Source: an uncultured Bacteroidota bacterium
GTDB lineage: Bacteria > Bacteroidota > Bacteroidia > Bacteroidales > P3
DNA length: 64,000 nucleotides
NCBI GenBank assembly: GCA_902788805.1
Contig: CADALO010000007.1
Coordinates: 4,552-68,551 of the forward strand
Direction: 5' to 3'
The notes under the pieces were generated by a model. The model was not told where the DNA came from, did no database searches, and saw nothing but the letters and a program-made list of their open reading frames with translations. This document shows, in pieces, positions 42,640 to 51,795 of this stretch (the stretch's first letter is position 1; the number at the start of each line of letters is the position of its first letter). The position numbers were made by a program, and so were the translations under genes.

Positions 42640-43233
42640 ATGAAACGCTTATTTGATATCGTTGCGAGCGGGCTTGGACTTGTGGTTTTGAGTCCGCTTT
42701 TCTTGGTTTTGGCTATCTGGATTAAGTTGGACAGCAAAGGGCCAGTTTTTTACCGCCAAGTGCGAGTGGGCAAAGACAACAAAGACTTCCGCATCTTTAA
42801 ATTCCGCTCCATGCGAGTAGGTGCTGATAAGGGCAGCCTTGTCACCATTGGTGGCCGTGACCCTCGTATTACCCGTTCGGGTTACTTTATCCGCAAGTTC
42901 AAGTTCGATGAGTTGCCGCAGTTAATCAACGTGTTTGTTGGTGACATGTCGTTGGTTGGTCCCCGTCCTGAAGTACGTCATTATGTGGATTATTGGACTC
43001 CTGAACAAATGCATGTGCTGGATGTTCGTCCTGGTATCACCGACCCTGCTTCAATCAAATTCCGCAACGAGAATGAGCTGATGGAACAGGCAGAAGACCC
43101 AGAAAAATACTACATCGAAGTGATTATGCAAGAAAAACTCAAACTGTACTTGGAGTATGTAGCTAACCACTCTTTCTGGGGGGACATCGGGTTAATCTTC
43201 AAGACGTTTTGGGTGATAGTCAAGGAAAGGTAG
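42640..43233 (+). CDS. Initiating sugar-phosphate transferase (WcfS/WcaJ-like polyprenyl-phosphate glycosylphosphotransferase)
   Basis: 197 residues, small monotopic phosphoglycosyltransferase: one N-terminal re-entrant helix (VASGLGLVVLSPLFLVLAIWIKL), GPVFYRQVRVG, and FKFRSMR, FDELPQLINVFVGDMSLVGPRPE as core. It transfers a sugar phosphate to undecaprenyl phosphate, starting the repeat unit; WcfS-like enzymes use UDP-AATGal. ATG 42640 is chosen; an in-frame TTG at 42631 lies in the array. Confidence 0.92.
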   Translation: MKRLFDIVASGLGLVVLSPLFLVLAIWIKLDSKGPVFYRQVRVGKDNKDFRIFKFRSMRVGADKGSLVTIGGRDPRITRSGYFIRKFKFDELPQLINVFVGDMSLVGPRPEVRHYVDYWTPEQMHVLDVRPGITDPASIKFRNENELMEQAEDPEKYYIEVIMQEKLKLYLEYVANHSFWGDIGLIFKTFWVIVKER

Positions 43234-43236
43234 TTT

Positions 43237-44367
43237 GTGGCGCAAGACAACAACATCAAAACATTTCTCGCTTTATTGCGGACTGGGCTGTGGGGGAGAA
43301 ACAACGATAACGATAACGAAAACTTTGTTGACTGGTTAGCGGTTAATTGGGCTGAGGTGTTTCGGCTAGCTGAGGAGCAGTCGGTGGTGGGGCTTGTTAC
43401 TGCGGGAGTAGAGAAACTACCTGCTGGCACTTTCTTCACTGAATCTAATTCAAATCAAAGGCGTTCAGTTCCCTTTCAGGGTATCCCGCTTACGGAGAAG
43501 CTGACGCTGTTGGGTAAGTGCCAACTAATTGAGCAGCACAATATTGCACAGAACCACTTTATCGGTGCGCTAATTCAGAAACTGAATGCTGCTGGCATCA
43601 AAGCGGTATTGGTGAAAGGGCAGGGCATAGCACAATGCTATACGAAGCCTTTGTGGAGAAAGTCGGGCGACGTGGACTTGTTCTTTGATGCTGAAAACTA
43701 CAGAAAGGCGGTAGCGTTGCTTAAGCCCTTGGCTTCTGATAGTAAACACGAAGGCCGCTATTCAAAACATCTGGGGCTGACGATTGACTCATGGTATATC
43801 GAATTGCAAGGCACACAACGAGTGGGGCTTTCCTCACGGTTGGAACGTGTGATTGATGCCGTTCAACGCGATACTTTCGAGAACAACCGAGCGAGATTAT
43901 GGCACAATGGTGATGTTGATGTATTGCTGCCAGTCCCTGACAACGATGTGTTCTTTGTGTTCACCCATTTCTTGAAGCATTTTTTCAAGGAATACGGCTT
44001 CTGCCTACGGCAATTGTGCGACTGGTGCAGACTATTGTGGACATACAGAGAAGTGATAGATGCGGCCTTGCTGGAACAACGTCTGCGAAAAGCAGGTTTG
44101 ATGAGCGAATGGAACGCTTTTGCAGCATTGGCAGTTGAGCATTTGGGTATGCCTATTGAAGCCATGCCGCTCTATGATTCCGGCAAGAAATGGAGCAAAA
44201 AAGCCGAAAAGATATTGGCGTTCGCTTTTGATAACTCGAAACATGGTAAACTGAGAAACACGCTGTCCGTTGCAAAAATCTTCCCATGCGACACGCTTCG
44301 CTTTCTTCCAGGAATCATCTGGGAGGTGAATGGAATGAAGGTCTGGCAACGGTTGTTTAATAATTGA
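43237..44367 (+). CDS. Nucleotidyltransferase-family protein (PF14907-type)
   Basis: 376 residues. IKAVLVKGQGIAQCY, then KSGDVDLFFDAENYRKA, carries the GS-x-D-x-D nucleotidyltransferase-like pattern of the uncharacterised nucleotidyltransferase family, often found with polysaccharide loci. An N-terminal array (43300-43325) encodes NNDNDNEN. Start is a GTG at 43237. Function in surface polysaccharide synthesis is unknown. Confidence 0.7.
   Translation: MAQDNNIKTFLALLRTGLWGRNNDNDNENFVDWLAVNWAEVFRLAEEQSVVGLVTAGVEKLPAGTFFTESNSNQRRSVPFQGIPLTEKLTLLGKCQLIEQHNIAQNHFIGALIQKLNAAGIKAVLVKGQGIAQCYTKPLWRKSGDVDLFFDAENYRKAVALLKPLASDSKHEGRYSKHLGLTIDSWYIELQGTQRVGLSSRLERVIDAVQRDTFENNRARLWHNGDVDVLLPVPDNDVFFVFTHFLKHFFKEYGFCLRQLCDWCRLLWTYREVIDAALLEQRLRKAGLMSEWNAFAALAVEHLGMPIEAMPLYDSGKKWSKKAEKILAFAFDNSKHGKLRNTLSVAKIFPCDTLRFLPGIIWEVNGMKVWQRLFNN
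43300..43325. repeat. In-frame AACGAT array in the nucleotidyltransferase gene
   Basis: AACAACGATAACGATAACGA, six-base units of the type III family, translated as NNDNDNEN. Confidence 0.6.
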
Positions 44368-44372
44368 TAGTT

Positions 44373-44540
44373 ATGGAAAAAGATATTGTTACCCGCTTAC
44401 GGGAATTTATGGACAACGAAGCTAAGTCCTGCTCGATGGACTTTGGATGTATCACACCTGAGTACGTGCATCGTATGTGGGGAGGAACGGTGAAGCTGGA
44501 GGAGATAGAGAAAGCTATGGCTGAAATCAAGGCTTTATAG
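44373..44540 (+). CDS. Small hypothetical protein
   Basis: A 55-residue protein between the nucleotidyltransferase and the cupin: EKDIVTRLREFMDNEAKSC, then MDFGCITPEYVHRMWGG and a charged helix. It starts five bases after the upstream stop and looks like a real small gene. It reads like a tail-less carrier or regulator; no motif is recognised. Confidence 0.5.
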   Translation: MEKDIVTRLREFMDNEAKSCSMDFGCITPEYVHRMWGGTVKLEEIEKAMAEIKAL

Positions 44541-44580
44541 TTCCTGGTTTCAGGATTCAAGTTTCATGTTTCATTACGGC
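44538..44580. repeat. Type V fragment before the WbuC-like gene
   Basis: TTCCTGGTTTCAGGATTCAAG and TTTCATGTTTCAT, short left-type units. Confidence 0.5.
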
Positions 44581-44582
44581 TT

Positions 44583-44975
44583 ATGGTTATTGATGATAAA
44601 GTTTTGAATGATTTGACCGCTCAAGCCAAGGCGTCGCCACGGTTGAGGATGAACCTGAACTTCCACGAAAGTTTGGAAGACAAGTGCCATCGCTTTTTGA
44701 ATGCCGTGGAACCAGGGGCTGGTATCCATATTCATCATCACCCAACAAAGGAAGAGTCGTTTATCCTGCTGAGAGGCAAAGTACGGTTGACCACCTATAA
44801 CGACGAAGGCACTATCATTGAAGATATCATTCTCGACCCCTTGCAAGGCCGCTACGGTGTGAACATCGGCAAGAACGTGTGGCACACGATAGAGGCGTTG
44901 GAATCGAGTGTGATTTTCGAGTGCAAGGAAGGGCCGTTTGTGCCGCATGAGGAGGAAGGCGTGCTTAAAGTTTAG
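44583..44975 (+). CDS. WbuC-family cupin metalloprotein
   Basis: 130 residues: RLRMNLNFHESLEDKCHRFLNAVEPG, the cupin 1 motif GIHIHHHPTKEESFILLRGKVRL and NVWHTIEAL for metal ligands. WbuC-like proteins lie at the ends of O-antigen clusters and their role is not defined. Its position at the end of the GT-rich region fits. Confidence 0.88.
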   Translation: MVIDDKVLNDLTAQAKASPRLRMNLNFHESLEDKCHRFLNAVEPGAGIHIHHHPTKEESFILLRGKVRLTTYNDEGTIIEDIILDPLQGRYGVNIGKNVWHTIEALESSVIFECKEGPFVPHEEEGVLKV

Positions 44976-45030
44976 AGTTTATAGTGTATAGTTTATAGTC
45001 AGTGGGGTAGTTTATAGTGGAAAGTATGAA
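44968..45030. repeat. Type IV array without cargo
   Basis: GTTTAGAGTTTATAG, GTTTATAGTCAGTGG, GTTTATAGTGG. The array begins inside the end of the cupin gene and marks the border to the defence island. Confidence 0.6.
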
Positions 45031-45174
45031 GTACATTAAGACGGTTTGGGAGTTTTGCAGTTGCCTCTTTTGGCCGAGGTGGTGATAGTAATGTTTGAGA
45101 GTATAGGGAAGATGTACGAGAGGTGTTAAAGATTATGATTATTGATTGAACTGGAATAGTAATTAATAACAATT

Positions 45175-46941
45175 ATGCATATATGTTACGTATATATTTA
45201 CAAATATAGGGTGCTTCAGGATGTGGCACTGTCTTTTGATGCCCACTATCGCTTCCACTTTGACAAAGAAACGAGAGTGTTGCGGATAGAGCCAGGTGAA
45301 GCTTTGCCCAAAATGTTTTGGGGCAAGGGTGTTTATGCTTTGTCGGGTTTGATTGGTGACAATGGCTCTGGCAAGAGTACAGTGATGAGTTTTCTTTTGG
45401 ACGCATTGGTGAGTGGTTCGGGTAAGAAGGAAGCAAATGGGATTATCGTATATGAAAATGCGGGTCAGCTGTATGTGTATAACAACGATAAGTTTGGCGA
45501 GATTGCTTGTGAAGGTATGCAGGCGACAACTTCTGAGTTGTGTAAAATCAATACATTTTACTATAGCGGTCACTTTTTCCCCTATACATCCGGGGATGAT
45601 TTGCGTTGCTTTGAGGTGGATGGTAGTTGTATAGCCTCGGAAGGCTGCCGGTTAATAAGTGATGCTGAAGGTTATTTAAATGTGGGAGCATTGCACCTCA
45701 CTCAACCTATGTGGTATTATCTCAATTCTTATGTTGTGCAAAACAATTATCGCATTTGTTCATTGCTCGCTGACACTGATTTGGTTAAATCTTTCAACGA
45801 ATTCAAATTGCCACGTAAGGTGCTTGTGTCGGTAAACAAAAGTGGTGTACAGGCTTTTACGGTTGAGAATATCAACAAGGATGAAAAAGAAAAATACCAG
45901 TTACCACCTGAAAAAACTATGACATGGGCTGGCAAAGGCATTATTGAGGAATGGCTTATATATCACAACATGGTAAATGCCATGCGGGATATTAATCGCC
46001 GTCCAAGAATACGCAAACTGCTTGAGAATTGGCTGGATGTTGTTAATGGTGACAGTGATATAATAATTCAGTTTGAAGAGTTTGTAAAAAACAACGAAGA
46101 GCATGATGATGAGATGGTTTTGTCAGACATTTTGGCTTCGCTAAAAGCATTGGTTTCGCTGGCTCATTACAATGAAGACCTGAGAGCGTTTTATTTTGAC
46201 ATTTTCGATGATAAGGATGATTTCAGCAAGTTTGTAAACGGGGTTTTAAAGACGAAACGTTTTGTTGTAAATCGTTTTGCTGACCTGGCGTTCTGTCATT
46301 CTCTTGACGATGACGGTCCGACCACTTTGAGTTCGGGTGAACAGCAGATGCTTAATCTTTTTTCGCGTATTTATGCTGCTGCGGACGGTAGGGCAGAAAG
46401 AGCATCCAATAGATATGCTACGCCGTTATTATTGCTTGATGAGGCTGAAACTGGTTTCCATCCCGAATGGCAGAGACGTTACATTCAATTGTTAGTTTCT
46501 TTCCTGTCAAAGTTGATGGTGCAGCCAGGGTTCGATTTTCAAATCATCATTACATCACATTCTCCAATATTGCTTTCTGACATTCCAGCTTCTTGTACCA
46601 ATCGCTTAAAAATAGTGGATGGCAAGCCTGTTGTTTACAATAATTCTAACACAAACACCTATGCATCTAATGTTTTTGACCTATATCGCGATTATCTGCC
46701 GACAGAAGATGGCCTAATTGGTGAATTTGCCTCAAATCGTTTGCGCTTGATTCTGTCAAGGCTAGAAGATAATAAGTTGGATGAAGATACAGCCGTTGAA
46801 CTGAAAAAAGAGATTGAAATGATTGGTGACACAAGAATCAGGAACTATATGATGAGGAGAATGTCAAATCATAACAAACGACTGGCACTTGATTATTATC
46901 AAAGACAGATAGATAGGATTAGAGGCAATGAACAAGATTGA
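45175..46941 (+). CDS. ABC/SMC-type ATPase (PtuA-like, AAA_15/AAA_21)
   Basis: 588 residues: Walker A GDNGSGKST (61-69), signature LSSGEQQM (385-392), Walker B LLLLDEAETG (418-427), H-loop ITSHSP. A central ~250-residue insertion separates the halves. It overlaps by 14 bases with the HNH gene, as expected for the PtuA-PtuB arrangement of Septu-type defence, where the ATPase senses and regulates the nuclease. Confidence 0.85.
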   Translation: MHICYVYIYKYRVLQDVALSFDAHYRFHFDKETRVLRIEPGEALPKMFWGKGVYALSGLIGDNGSGKSTVMSFLLDALVSGSGKKEANGIIVYENAGQLYVYNNDKFGEIACEGMQATTSELCKINTFYYSGHFFPYTSGDDLRCFEVDGSCIASEGCRLISDAEGYLNVGALHLTQPMWYYLNSYVVQNNYRICSLLADTDLVKSFNEFKLPRKVLVSVNKSGVQAFTVENINKDEKEKYQLPPEKTMTWAGKGIIEEWLIYHNMVNAMRDINRRPRIRKLLENWLDVVNGDSDIIIQFEEFVKNNEEHDDEMVLSDILASLKALVSLAHYNEDLRAFYFDIFDDKDDFSKFVNGVLKTKRFVVNRFADLAFCHSLDDDGPTTLSSGEQQMLNLFSRIYAAADGRAERASNRYATPLLLLDEAETGFHPEWQRRYIQLLVSFLSKLMVQPGFDFQIIITSHSPILLSDIPASCTNRLKIVDGKPVVYNNSNTNTYASNVFDLYRDYLPTEDGLIGEFASNRLRLILSRLEDNKLDEDTAVELKKEIEMIGDTRIRNYMMRRMSNHNKRLALDYYQRQIDRIRGNEQD

Positions 46942-47893
46942 ATTCGACCGTGTTGGTGTTGATGGGGAGACTTACACCCGAGACCAAGTTGAAAAACATT
47001 TTTGCGATAGCTTTGAGAAAAAGATCGAAGGTCGATTGGGGCAAATTTCTGCATCAGGTTATGCAAAAACGATGGTTGGTATTATACAGAATCATTTGCA
47101 TGATTTACTGATTGCTTCTCCGTATAAGTTGGAATATTGGAGATTATTGGTTGATAAATATCAATATTTACTTTCGGTAAAGGTTACCTTCAATAAAGAG
47201 GATATGCCACTCAGGGATGCTCTGTTGAAGGCTTTCCATTATGACAATTACCGGAAAAGAAATGGAATGAAAGTATTAGCGAAAATGCTTAATGTTAAAA
47301 GCTGCCCGTATTGTAATATGCATTACACGCTATATGCGGAGAGTAAAAAGGGTAAGGATAGGTTTGCCAAATTTCAGTTCGACCATTTCGTTGATAAAAA
47401 TACCTATCCAATGTTCAGCATGTCGCTTTACAACTTGATTCCTTCATGTGGCGTTTGTAATAATTCAAAGGAAAACAAAACCCTATCACTTTCTTATCAT
47501 CCTTATTGCGCAGATATTCATCGCAACTTCTATTTTGAAGTGCAGAACGAAATGGATTTGTTGTATGGAACTTCAAAAGTAGATTCTTTTGAAATTAATT
47601 TTGTGCCTACTGGCGATAAGATCGAATTTCAAGAATATGAAAGTGCTTTTCACCTTGAGGCTCTTTATTCTCGGCACAAGGATGTGGTTAGGGAAGTGTA
47701 TGATAAAGTTTATCTTGCTGCCTATTATGGGTATCAACCGTACTTCCGGTTCATTCCAAGTAAAGATTATGACTATTTGAAACGCTTGTGGCTCGGTACA
47801 TATACGGACGAAAAGGATATTGAAAAAAGACCAATGACGAAACTTATTCTTGATGTAGAACAACAGGCATGGGAAGGGTTGGTTGATGATTGA
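46928..47893 (+). CDS. HNH endonuclease (PtuB-like)
   Basis: 321 residues with CPYCN (126-130), DHFVDK (152-157, HNH core), and SCGVCNNSK (173-181), a zinc-bound HNH fold. Partner of the upstream ATPase. Together they resemble Septu, but the C-terminal 140 residues have no obvious counterpart in what I know of PtuB. DNA or RNA target unknown. Confidence 0.85.
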   Translation: MNKIEFDRVGVDGETYTRDQVEKHFCDSFEKKIEGRLGQISASGYAKTMVGIIQNHLHDLLIASPYKLEYWRLLVDKYQYLLSVKVTFNKEDMPLRDALLKAFHYDNYRKRNGMKVLAKMLNVKSCPYCNMHYTLYAESKKGKDRFAKFQFDHFVDKNTYPMFSMSLYNLIPSCGVCNNSKENKTLSLSYHPYCADIHRNFYFEVQNEMDLLYGTSKVDSFEINFVPTGDKIEFQEYESAFHLEALYSRHKDVVREVYDKVYLAAYYGYQPYFRFIPSKDYDYLKRLWLGTYTDEKDIEKRPMTKLILDVEQQAWEGLVDD

Positions 47894-47903
47894 AAATGGA
47901 AAC

Positions 47904-48842
47904 ATGAATAAACAAGAGAATAACATAATGAGGAATGTGCTTACTCAACTGTCGGGTAAGCTTACGGATTCGGCTTTCACAACAATTGTGGCGGCTTACA
48001 ATCTTCCGTTGGGTCTCTCGTTAGGTGCGGCACAAGCTGTGGCAAGAGGTGCCGTGCAGGGTGTTATGCAAAACTGCTATGACGATATTCAACAAAGAAA
48101 GTTGTCGCAGAGAGAGGTGGCAAAGCATAACCTTGTTTTCGATGTGGCGGAGAGAATGTATTTTGACTTGGCTGCCAATGATATAGAAAGTTGCAGCCCG
48201 CCATCAGGGGCTATGGACGATTCATATTATCAGTATGTTTATGAGACTGCCGAACATGTTTCGATTGAGGCGATCAGGCAAAGTGAAATGAAGAAAGTCG
48301 AAGTGCTGGGAAGGTTTTATGGGAGTGAGTTTTACAAGCATGGTTGGGAACTTGATTTCCAAGATATGCATCAGATGATTTCCATGATTGGCACATTAAC
48401 CTTCCGCCAGATAGTTCTGATACGTTTGATTGCAGAGGGTTTTAAAGGATACGATAGCAAGTTGTTTGTCACAAATCCGACTGCTTGTGTAGAGATAAAT
48501 AGACTGAAAGACTATGGAATTTGGCAAACGGAAGGTGCGGCTTTTGGTGTTAACGAGTCTTGGCATTTACAGTTGGGTGGTCTTATTCCTACTAAATACT
48601 CAGAACAGGTTAATGAAGCATTGATGCTTGATTGCTTGTCGGATGATGATTTGAAACGCGCTGTTGAAAGCCTTCGGCTTACCACAAAGGGTGAGGCTAC
48701 AGAAATGTTGACTAAAGAAGAATTTGACTCGCGTACAACGTTTAAGGTTGAAGGTGAAACGCTTGTGCTACCTGGAGGCAAGGTATATGGAAAAGATGAG
48801 GATGAAGAGCAGTTTTTGTTTGATGTTGCAAGAGGAAAATGA
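47904..48842 (+). CDS. Hypothetical protein linked to the ATPase/HNH pair
   Basis: 312 residues. A Gly/Ala-rich helix (SAFTTIVAAYNLPLGLSLGAAQAVARGAVQG) that could be a membrane or amphipathic segment precedes a soluble C-terminal body. It follows the HNH gene closely, so it may be a third Septu component or an effector-like cap. ATG 47904 is chosen; earlier in-frame starts overlap the HNH gene. Not recognised. Confidence 0.65.
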   Translation: MNKQENNIMRNVLTQLSGKLTDSAFTTIVAAYNLPLGLSLGAAQAVARGAVQGVMQNCYDDIQQRKLSQREVAKHNLVFDVAERMYFDLAANDIESCSPPSGAMDDSYYQYVYETAEHVSIEAIRQSEMKKVEVLGRFYGSEFYKHGWELDFQDMHQMISMIGTLTFRQIVLIRLIAEGFKGYDSKLFVTNPTACVEINRLKDYGIWQTEGAAFGVNESWHLQLGGLIPTKYSEQVNEALMLDCLSDDDLKRAVESLRLTTKGEATEMLTKEEFDSRTTFKVEGETLVLPGGKVYGKDEDEEQFLFDVARGK

Positions 48843-48855
48843 TCACAATTGGGTG

Positions 48856-49185
48856 ATGATGATACGGTCGTTAACCGATATAACTCCTGTGCCATCATCT
48901 CACAAAGTGGGCTTGAAGCGAGTTCTGCTGGCAGCTGAGGAAAGCGGTTGCGCGATAACGCAAATTGCTGTTACTGACTTGAAGGCAGGAGAGGTGGCTG
49001 AGGCGCATGTGCATGAGGATATGATGGAGGGGTTTTATGTGATGAGTGGGGTGCTGGATATGGTGCTGGATGGTGAGGTGGAGCATTGCAAGGAGGGGGA
49101 TTTTTTGTGGGTGAGGTGCGGGGTGAGGCATGAGGTGAGAGCAGTGACGGATGTGAGGATGATAACTATTGGATGCGCTTTGTAA
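48856..49185 (+). CDS. Small cupin protein
   Basis: 109 residues: KRVLLAAEESGCAITQIAV, then AEAHVHEDMMEGFYVMSGVLDMV and GDFLWVRCGVRHEV, both cupin motifs, with metal-binding His and Glu (HVHEDMMEGF). It resembles WbuC/sugar-isomerase-type cupins. An upstream in-frame stretch from 48724 overlaps the previous gene in another frame. Start ATG 48856 or 48859. Confidence 0.75.
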   Translation: MMIRSLTDITPVPSSHKVGLKRVLLAAEESGCAITQIAVTDLKAGEVAEAHVHEDMMEGFYVMSGVLDMVLDGEVEHCKEGDFLWVRCGVRHEVRAVTDVRMITIGCAL

Positions 49186-49241
49186 AGTTTAGAGTTTAGA
49201 GTTTAGAGTCAGTGGTGAGTTGCTTAGTAGGTTAGTAGCAG
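49185..49241. repeat. Type IV plus type II array between cupin and HNH genes
   Basis: GTTTAGA units, GTCAGTGG, then TTAGTAGGTTAGTAG. It precedes the promoter of the next operon. Confidence 0.6.
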
Positions 49242-49299
49242 TCGGCTTTCCGTGTCGAAATAAATTTTAAGATTTACAATAACTTTGAGGAAAAAACGT

Positions 49300-49307
49300 T
49301 ATTTTTG
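49300..49307 (+). promoter_or_regulatory. Bacteroidetes-type -7 element
   Basis: TATTTTTG fits TAnnTTTG 47 bases before the HNH start at 49355. A TTTG 12 bases upstream is too close for the usual -33 spacing, so the upstream element is unclear. Confidence 0.5.
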
Positions 49308-49354
49308 CATCCCTATAATGGAAAAGAAATAATAGACAAAGATAAAACGAAGTC

Positions 49355-49714
49355 ATGATAACACCGGAAATTATAGAACAAGTGTGGGAAAAGGCTGGCG
49401 TGATGGATGGTTTTGATAAAACCATGTATCGGAAAGATGCATGTGGTGCTTTAATTATGCACGATAAATATGGAAAAATCAACCCATTCGGTTGGGAAAT
49501 AGACCATATTTTTCCAGAAGTGATGGGTGGTGATGACCAGATTGATAATCTTCGCGCTTTGCATTATATGAACAACAGAAGCAAAAGAGATGACTATCCG
49601 TCATACACTTCTACGGTGACGTTCGATGGCAAGGAAAATGTTGAAAAAGTGAGAAACCTGACTGTGAACGAGGTGGTTCGCAAAAGGATTCAAGAATTAT
49701 ATCCAAATATTTAG
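49355..49714 (+). CDS. Small HNH endonuclease-like protein
   Basis: 119 residues. WEIDHIFPEVMGGDDQIDNLRALHYMNNRSK is an HNH core with D-H and N-R residues. It is four bases upstream of the ATPase gene and could be an added nuclease in a PARIS-like operon. Confidence 0.75.
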   Translation: MITPEIIEQVWEKAGVMDGFDKTMYRKDACGALIMHDKYGKINPFGWEIDHIFPEVMGGDDQIDNLRALHYMNNRSKRDDYPSYTSTVTFDGKENVEKVRNLTVNEVVRKRIQELYPNI

Positions 49715-49717
49715 GCT

Positions 49718-50854
49718 ATGCTAAGCAATGTTTCAATAAAAGCCCTCTATGGCTTGTATTCATATACACTCGATTTTCATCCTGAACAGAAGCCTTATCG
49801 TTTTGTGACGGGGCCGAATGCATACGGCAAGACATCTCTCTTGAGAATGATAGAAAGCCTATACAAGCAGGACTTCGATGGTCTGTCGAAGGTGGTGTTT
49901 GATAAGTTTCAACTGGTTTTTAACGATGGTTTTCAGATTCACGTGGGTCAACAACGTATTTATGACGATGACCCCAATTCTGACGATACATTGCCGAAAA
50001 AGGTGGTGCTGTCGTTTTTGTCAAAAAATACCAATAGCCAGTCAACTGAAGTCTCTTTTGAATGGGAAAGCGATAAGGCATCTGAAATCAAGTTGAATAA
50101 TTTGACGGCCTATCTTGCATCGCACCCCATCTATTTCATTACCGATAATAGGCTTTACAAGGGTGGTTCGGAATTGACCGCTGGACAAGCACTTCAGGAT
50201 AAAATGAAAACATCCCTCCAAGATTTGTCTGGCAAACTGAATTCCGTTTTGCAACAAGGTATGCTTGACGAGCATGAAAGCATAACGGAGGAGTATTACA
50301 ACGAGAAAGTGTCGAATTTGAAACCGCTGATTGACTCCATAGTGAAATATGAACTTGTCAAGAGAAACCCTATCCCGGCCTATTCGGCTGAAAAGTCGGC
50401 TTTTTGCAACACATGCATCGTGGCCTTGGAAAAAGCGTTGGATAGTGAAGTGCTGAAGGGTATTGCCCGTTTGGATTCGTTTTGCCTGATAGTTGACAAT
50501 TATGATTTTGCCAACAAGAAAATGGAGTTGTCGCCATATTTTGGGTTCAGGTTCAAAGCCGCAGATGATATGGCATCCATCTTGTCGTTTGATCAGCTCT
50601 CGTCAGGCGAACGCCACATTGTTCTCATGAATTATGACATTTTGTTTGATGTCAGCGATGAGGCCTTGGTGTTGATTGATGAACCTGAATTGTCGTTCCA
50701 TTTGGAGTGGCAGGGACAGTTTATGACAAATCTGGAGGAGTTGGAAGGAGTTCGAAAGGACCTTCAGTTTATTATCTGCACTCACGCACCTGAGATGTTC
50801 AGCTACGAATGGGATTTGTCGGTTGATTTGTTTGATCAGGCCAACAAGCAATAA
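49718..50854 (+). CDS. ABC-type ATPase (PARIS AriA-like)
   Basis: 378 residues: Walker A GPNAYGKTS (32-40), signature LSSGERH (294-300), Walker B LVLIDEPE (317-324) and CTHAPEM. It is followed 12 bases later by a DUF4435 protein, the PARIS AriA-AriB arrangement, in which AriA senses a phage protein and releases the TOPRIM nuclease AriB. Confidence 0.85.
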   Translation: MLSNVSIKALYGLYSYTLDFHPEQKPYRFVTGPNAYGKTSLLRMIESLYKQDFDGLSKVVFDKFQLVFNDGFQIHVGQQRIYDDDPNSDDTLPKKVVLSFLSKNTNSQSTEVSFEWESDKASEIKLNNLTAYLASHPIYFITDNRLYKGGSELTAGQALQDKMKTSLQDLSGKLNSVLQQGMLDEHESITEEYYNEKVSNLKPLIDSIVKYELVKRNPIPAYSAEKSAFCNTCIVALEKALDSEVLKGIARLDSFCLIVDNYDFANKKMELSPYFGFRFKAADDMASILSFDQLSSGERHIVLMNYDILFDVSDEALVLIDEPELSFHLEWQGQFMTNLEELEGVRKDLQFIICTHAPEMFSYEWDLSVDLFDQANKQ

Positions 50855-50866
50855 TAGGGTTAGGAT

Positions 50867-51790
50867 ATGGCGACATCAACAAGGACGAAAGCCGATCAGG
50901 ATATGTCGAGGCATGCTTGGGGGCATATCTGTGCCAAACTGAATGCGCCTCGCAGAAGCAGAACTACATTTGTGATTGTAGAGGGTGCCGATGATTTGGC
51001 GTTCTATAGGCGGTTTTTCGACAGGAGAGTAACTTCGTTGTACTATTCAACTAAGCTTGATGCAGAAGGTACTGTTCAGGATGGAGGCTGCGAAGAATTG
51101 CAGAAGATTGTGGATGGTGTCTTGAACGACAAACGAACCGACAAAGTGGTCGGAATAATGGATACGGATTATAGGCGGTATCTGAATAACTATAGATGTC
51201 CGTCAAACATTTTCCTTACCGATTACAGGGATATGGAGATGACTGCTTTGCGTTCCCCCTCGGTGAAACAGAGTTTAAGAAACTGGATCGATGGTTACGA
51301 AGACCAGTTGAGAAATATTGAACCCATTTTGCGCCATGCGGGTACGCTTAGAATATTGAATTATATTTACAGGTTGGGATGCAGCTTTAAAAAGAAAGTG
51401 AAGATTGGTTGCGTTTATGACGAGAAATCGCATACGATTTATCCCGATTGGAAGAAAAGGTATAATACGGCTTTTAAAAAAGGATGCTTGAAAAACAAGA
51501 AACAGAAGGGCAATGACAAAATAGTTGTTTTCCTGAATTATTGTAGGGCGAAGCTGCATAAAGCTGTTCGTTCATACCAGAAAGAGGATTTCTATAACAT
51601 TTGTCAGGGTCATGACTTTATTAGTTTGTTGAGCAAAAGTTTGGTAAAGACATCTGTTTACAGCGAAGAAAACATTTGGACGAGGTGTTTTGACGCTTAT
51701 GCCATAGCTGACTTCAAGCGCACCAGATTGTATGACAGTTTGCATGGCTGGGAAAGTGAAAAGGGATTGTCGTTGTTCAGAAGAGGATAG
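50867..51790 (+). CDS. DUF4435 TOPRIM-like nuclease (PARIS AriB-like)
   Basis: 307 residues. TOPRIM-type residues E39 (FVIVEGADDLAF), D99 and D101 (GIMDTDYRR), and TDYRDMEMTAL (118-128) further on. The AriB analogue cleaves tRNA in the known PARIS system. A basic insert (KKGCLKNKKQKGNDK) lies in the C-terminal half. Confidence 0.85.
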   Translation: MATSTRTKADQDMSRHAWGHICAKLNAPRRSRTTFVIVEGADDLAFYRRFFDRRVTSLYYSTKLDAEGTVQDGGCEELQKIVDGVLNDKRTDKVVGIMDTDYRRYLNNYRCPSNIFLTDYRDMEMTALRSPSVKQSLRNWIDGYEDQLRNIEPILRHAGTLRILNYIYRLGCSFKKKVKIGCVYDEKSHTIYPDWKKRYNTAFKKGCLKNKKQKGNDKIVVFLNYCRAKLHKAVRSYQKEDFYNICQGHDFISLLSKSLVKTSVYSEENIWTRCFDAYAIADFKRTRLYDSLHGWESEKGLSLFRRG

Positions 51791-51795
51791 TAGCA

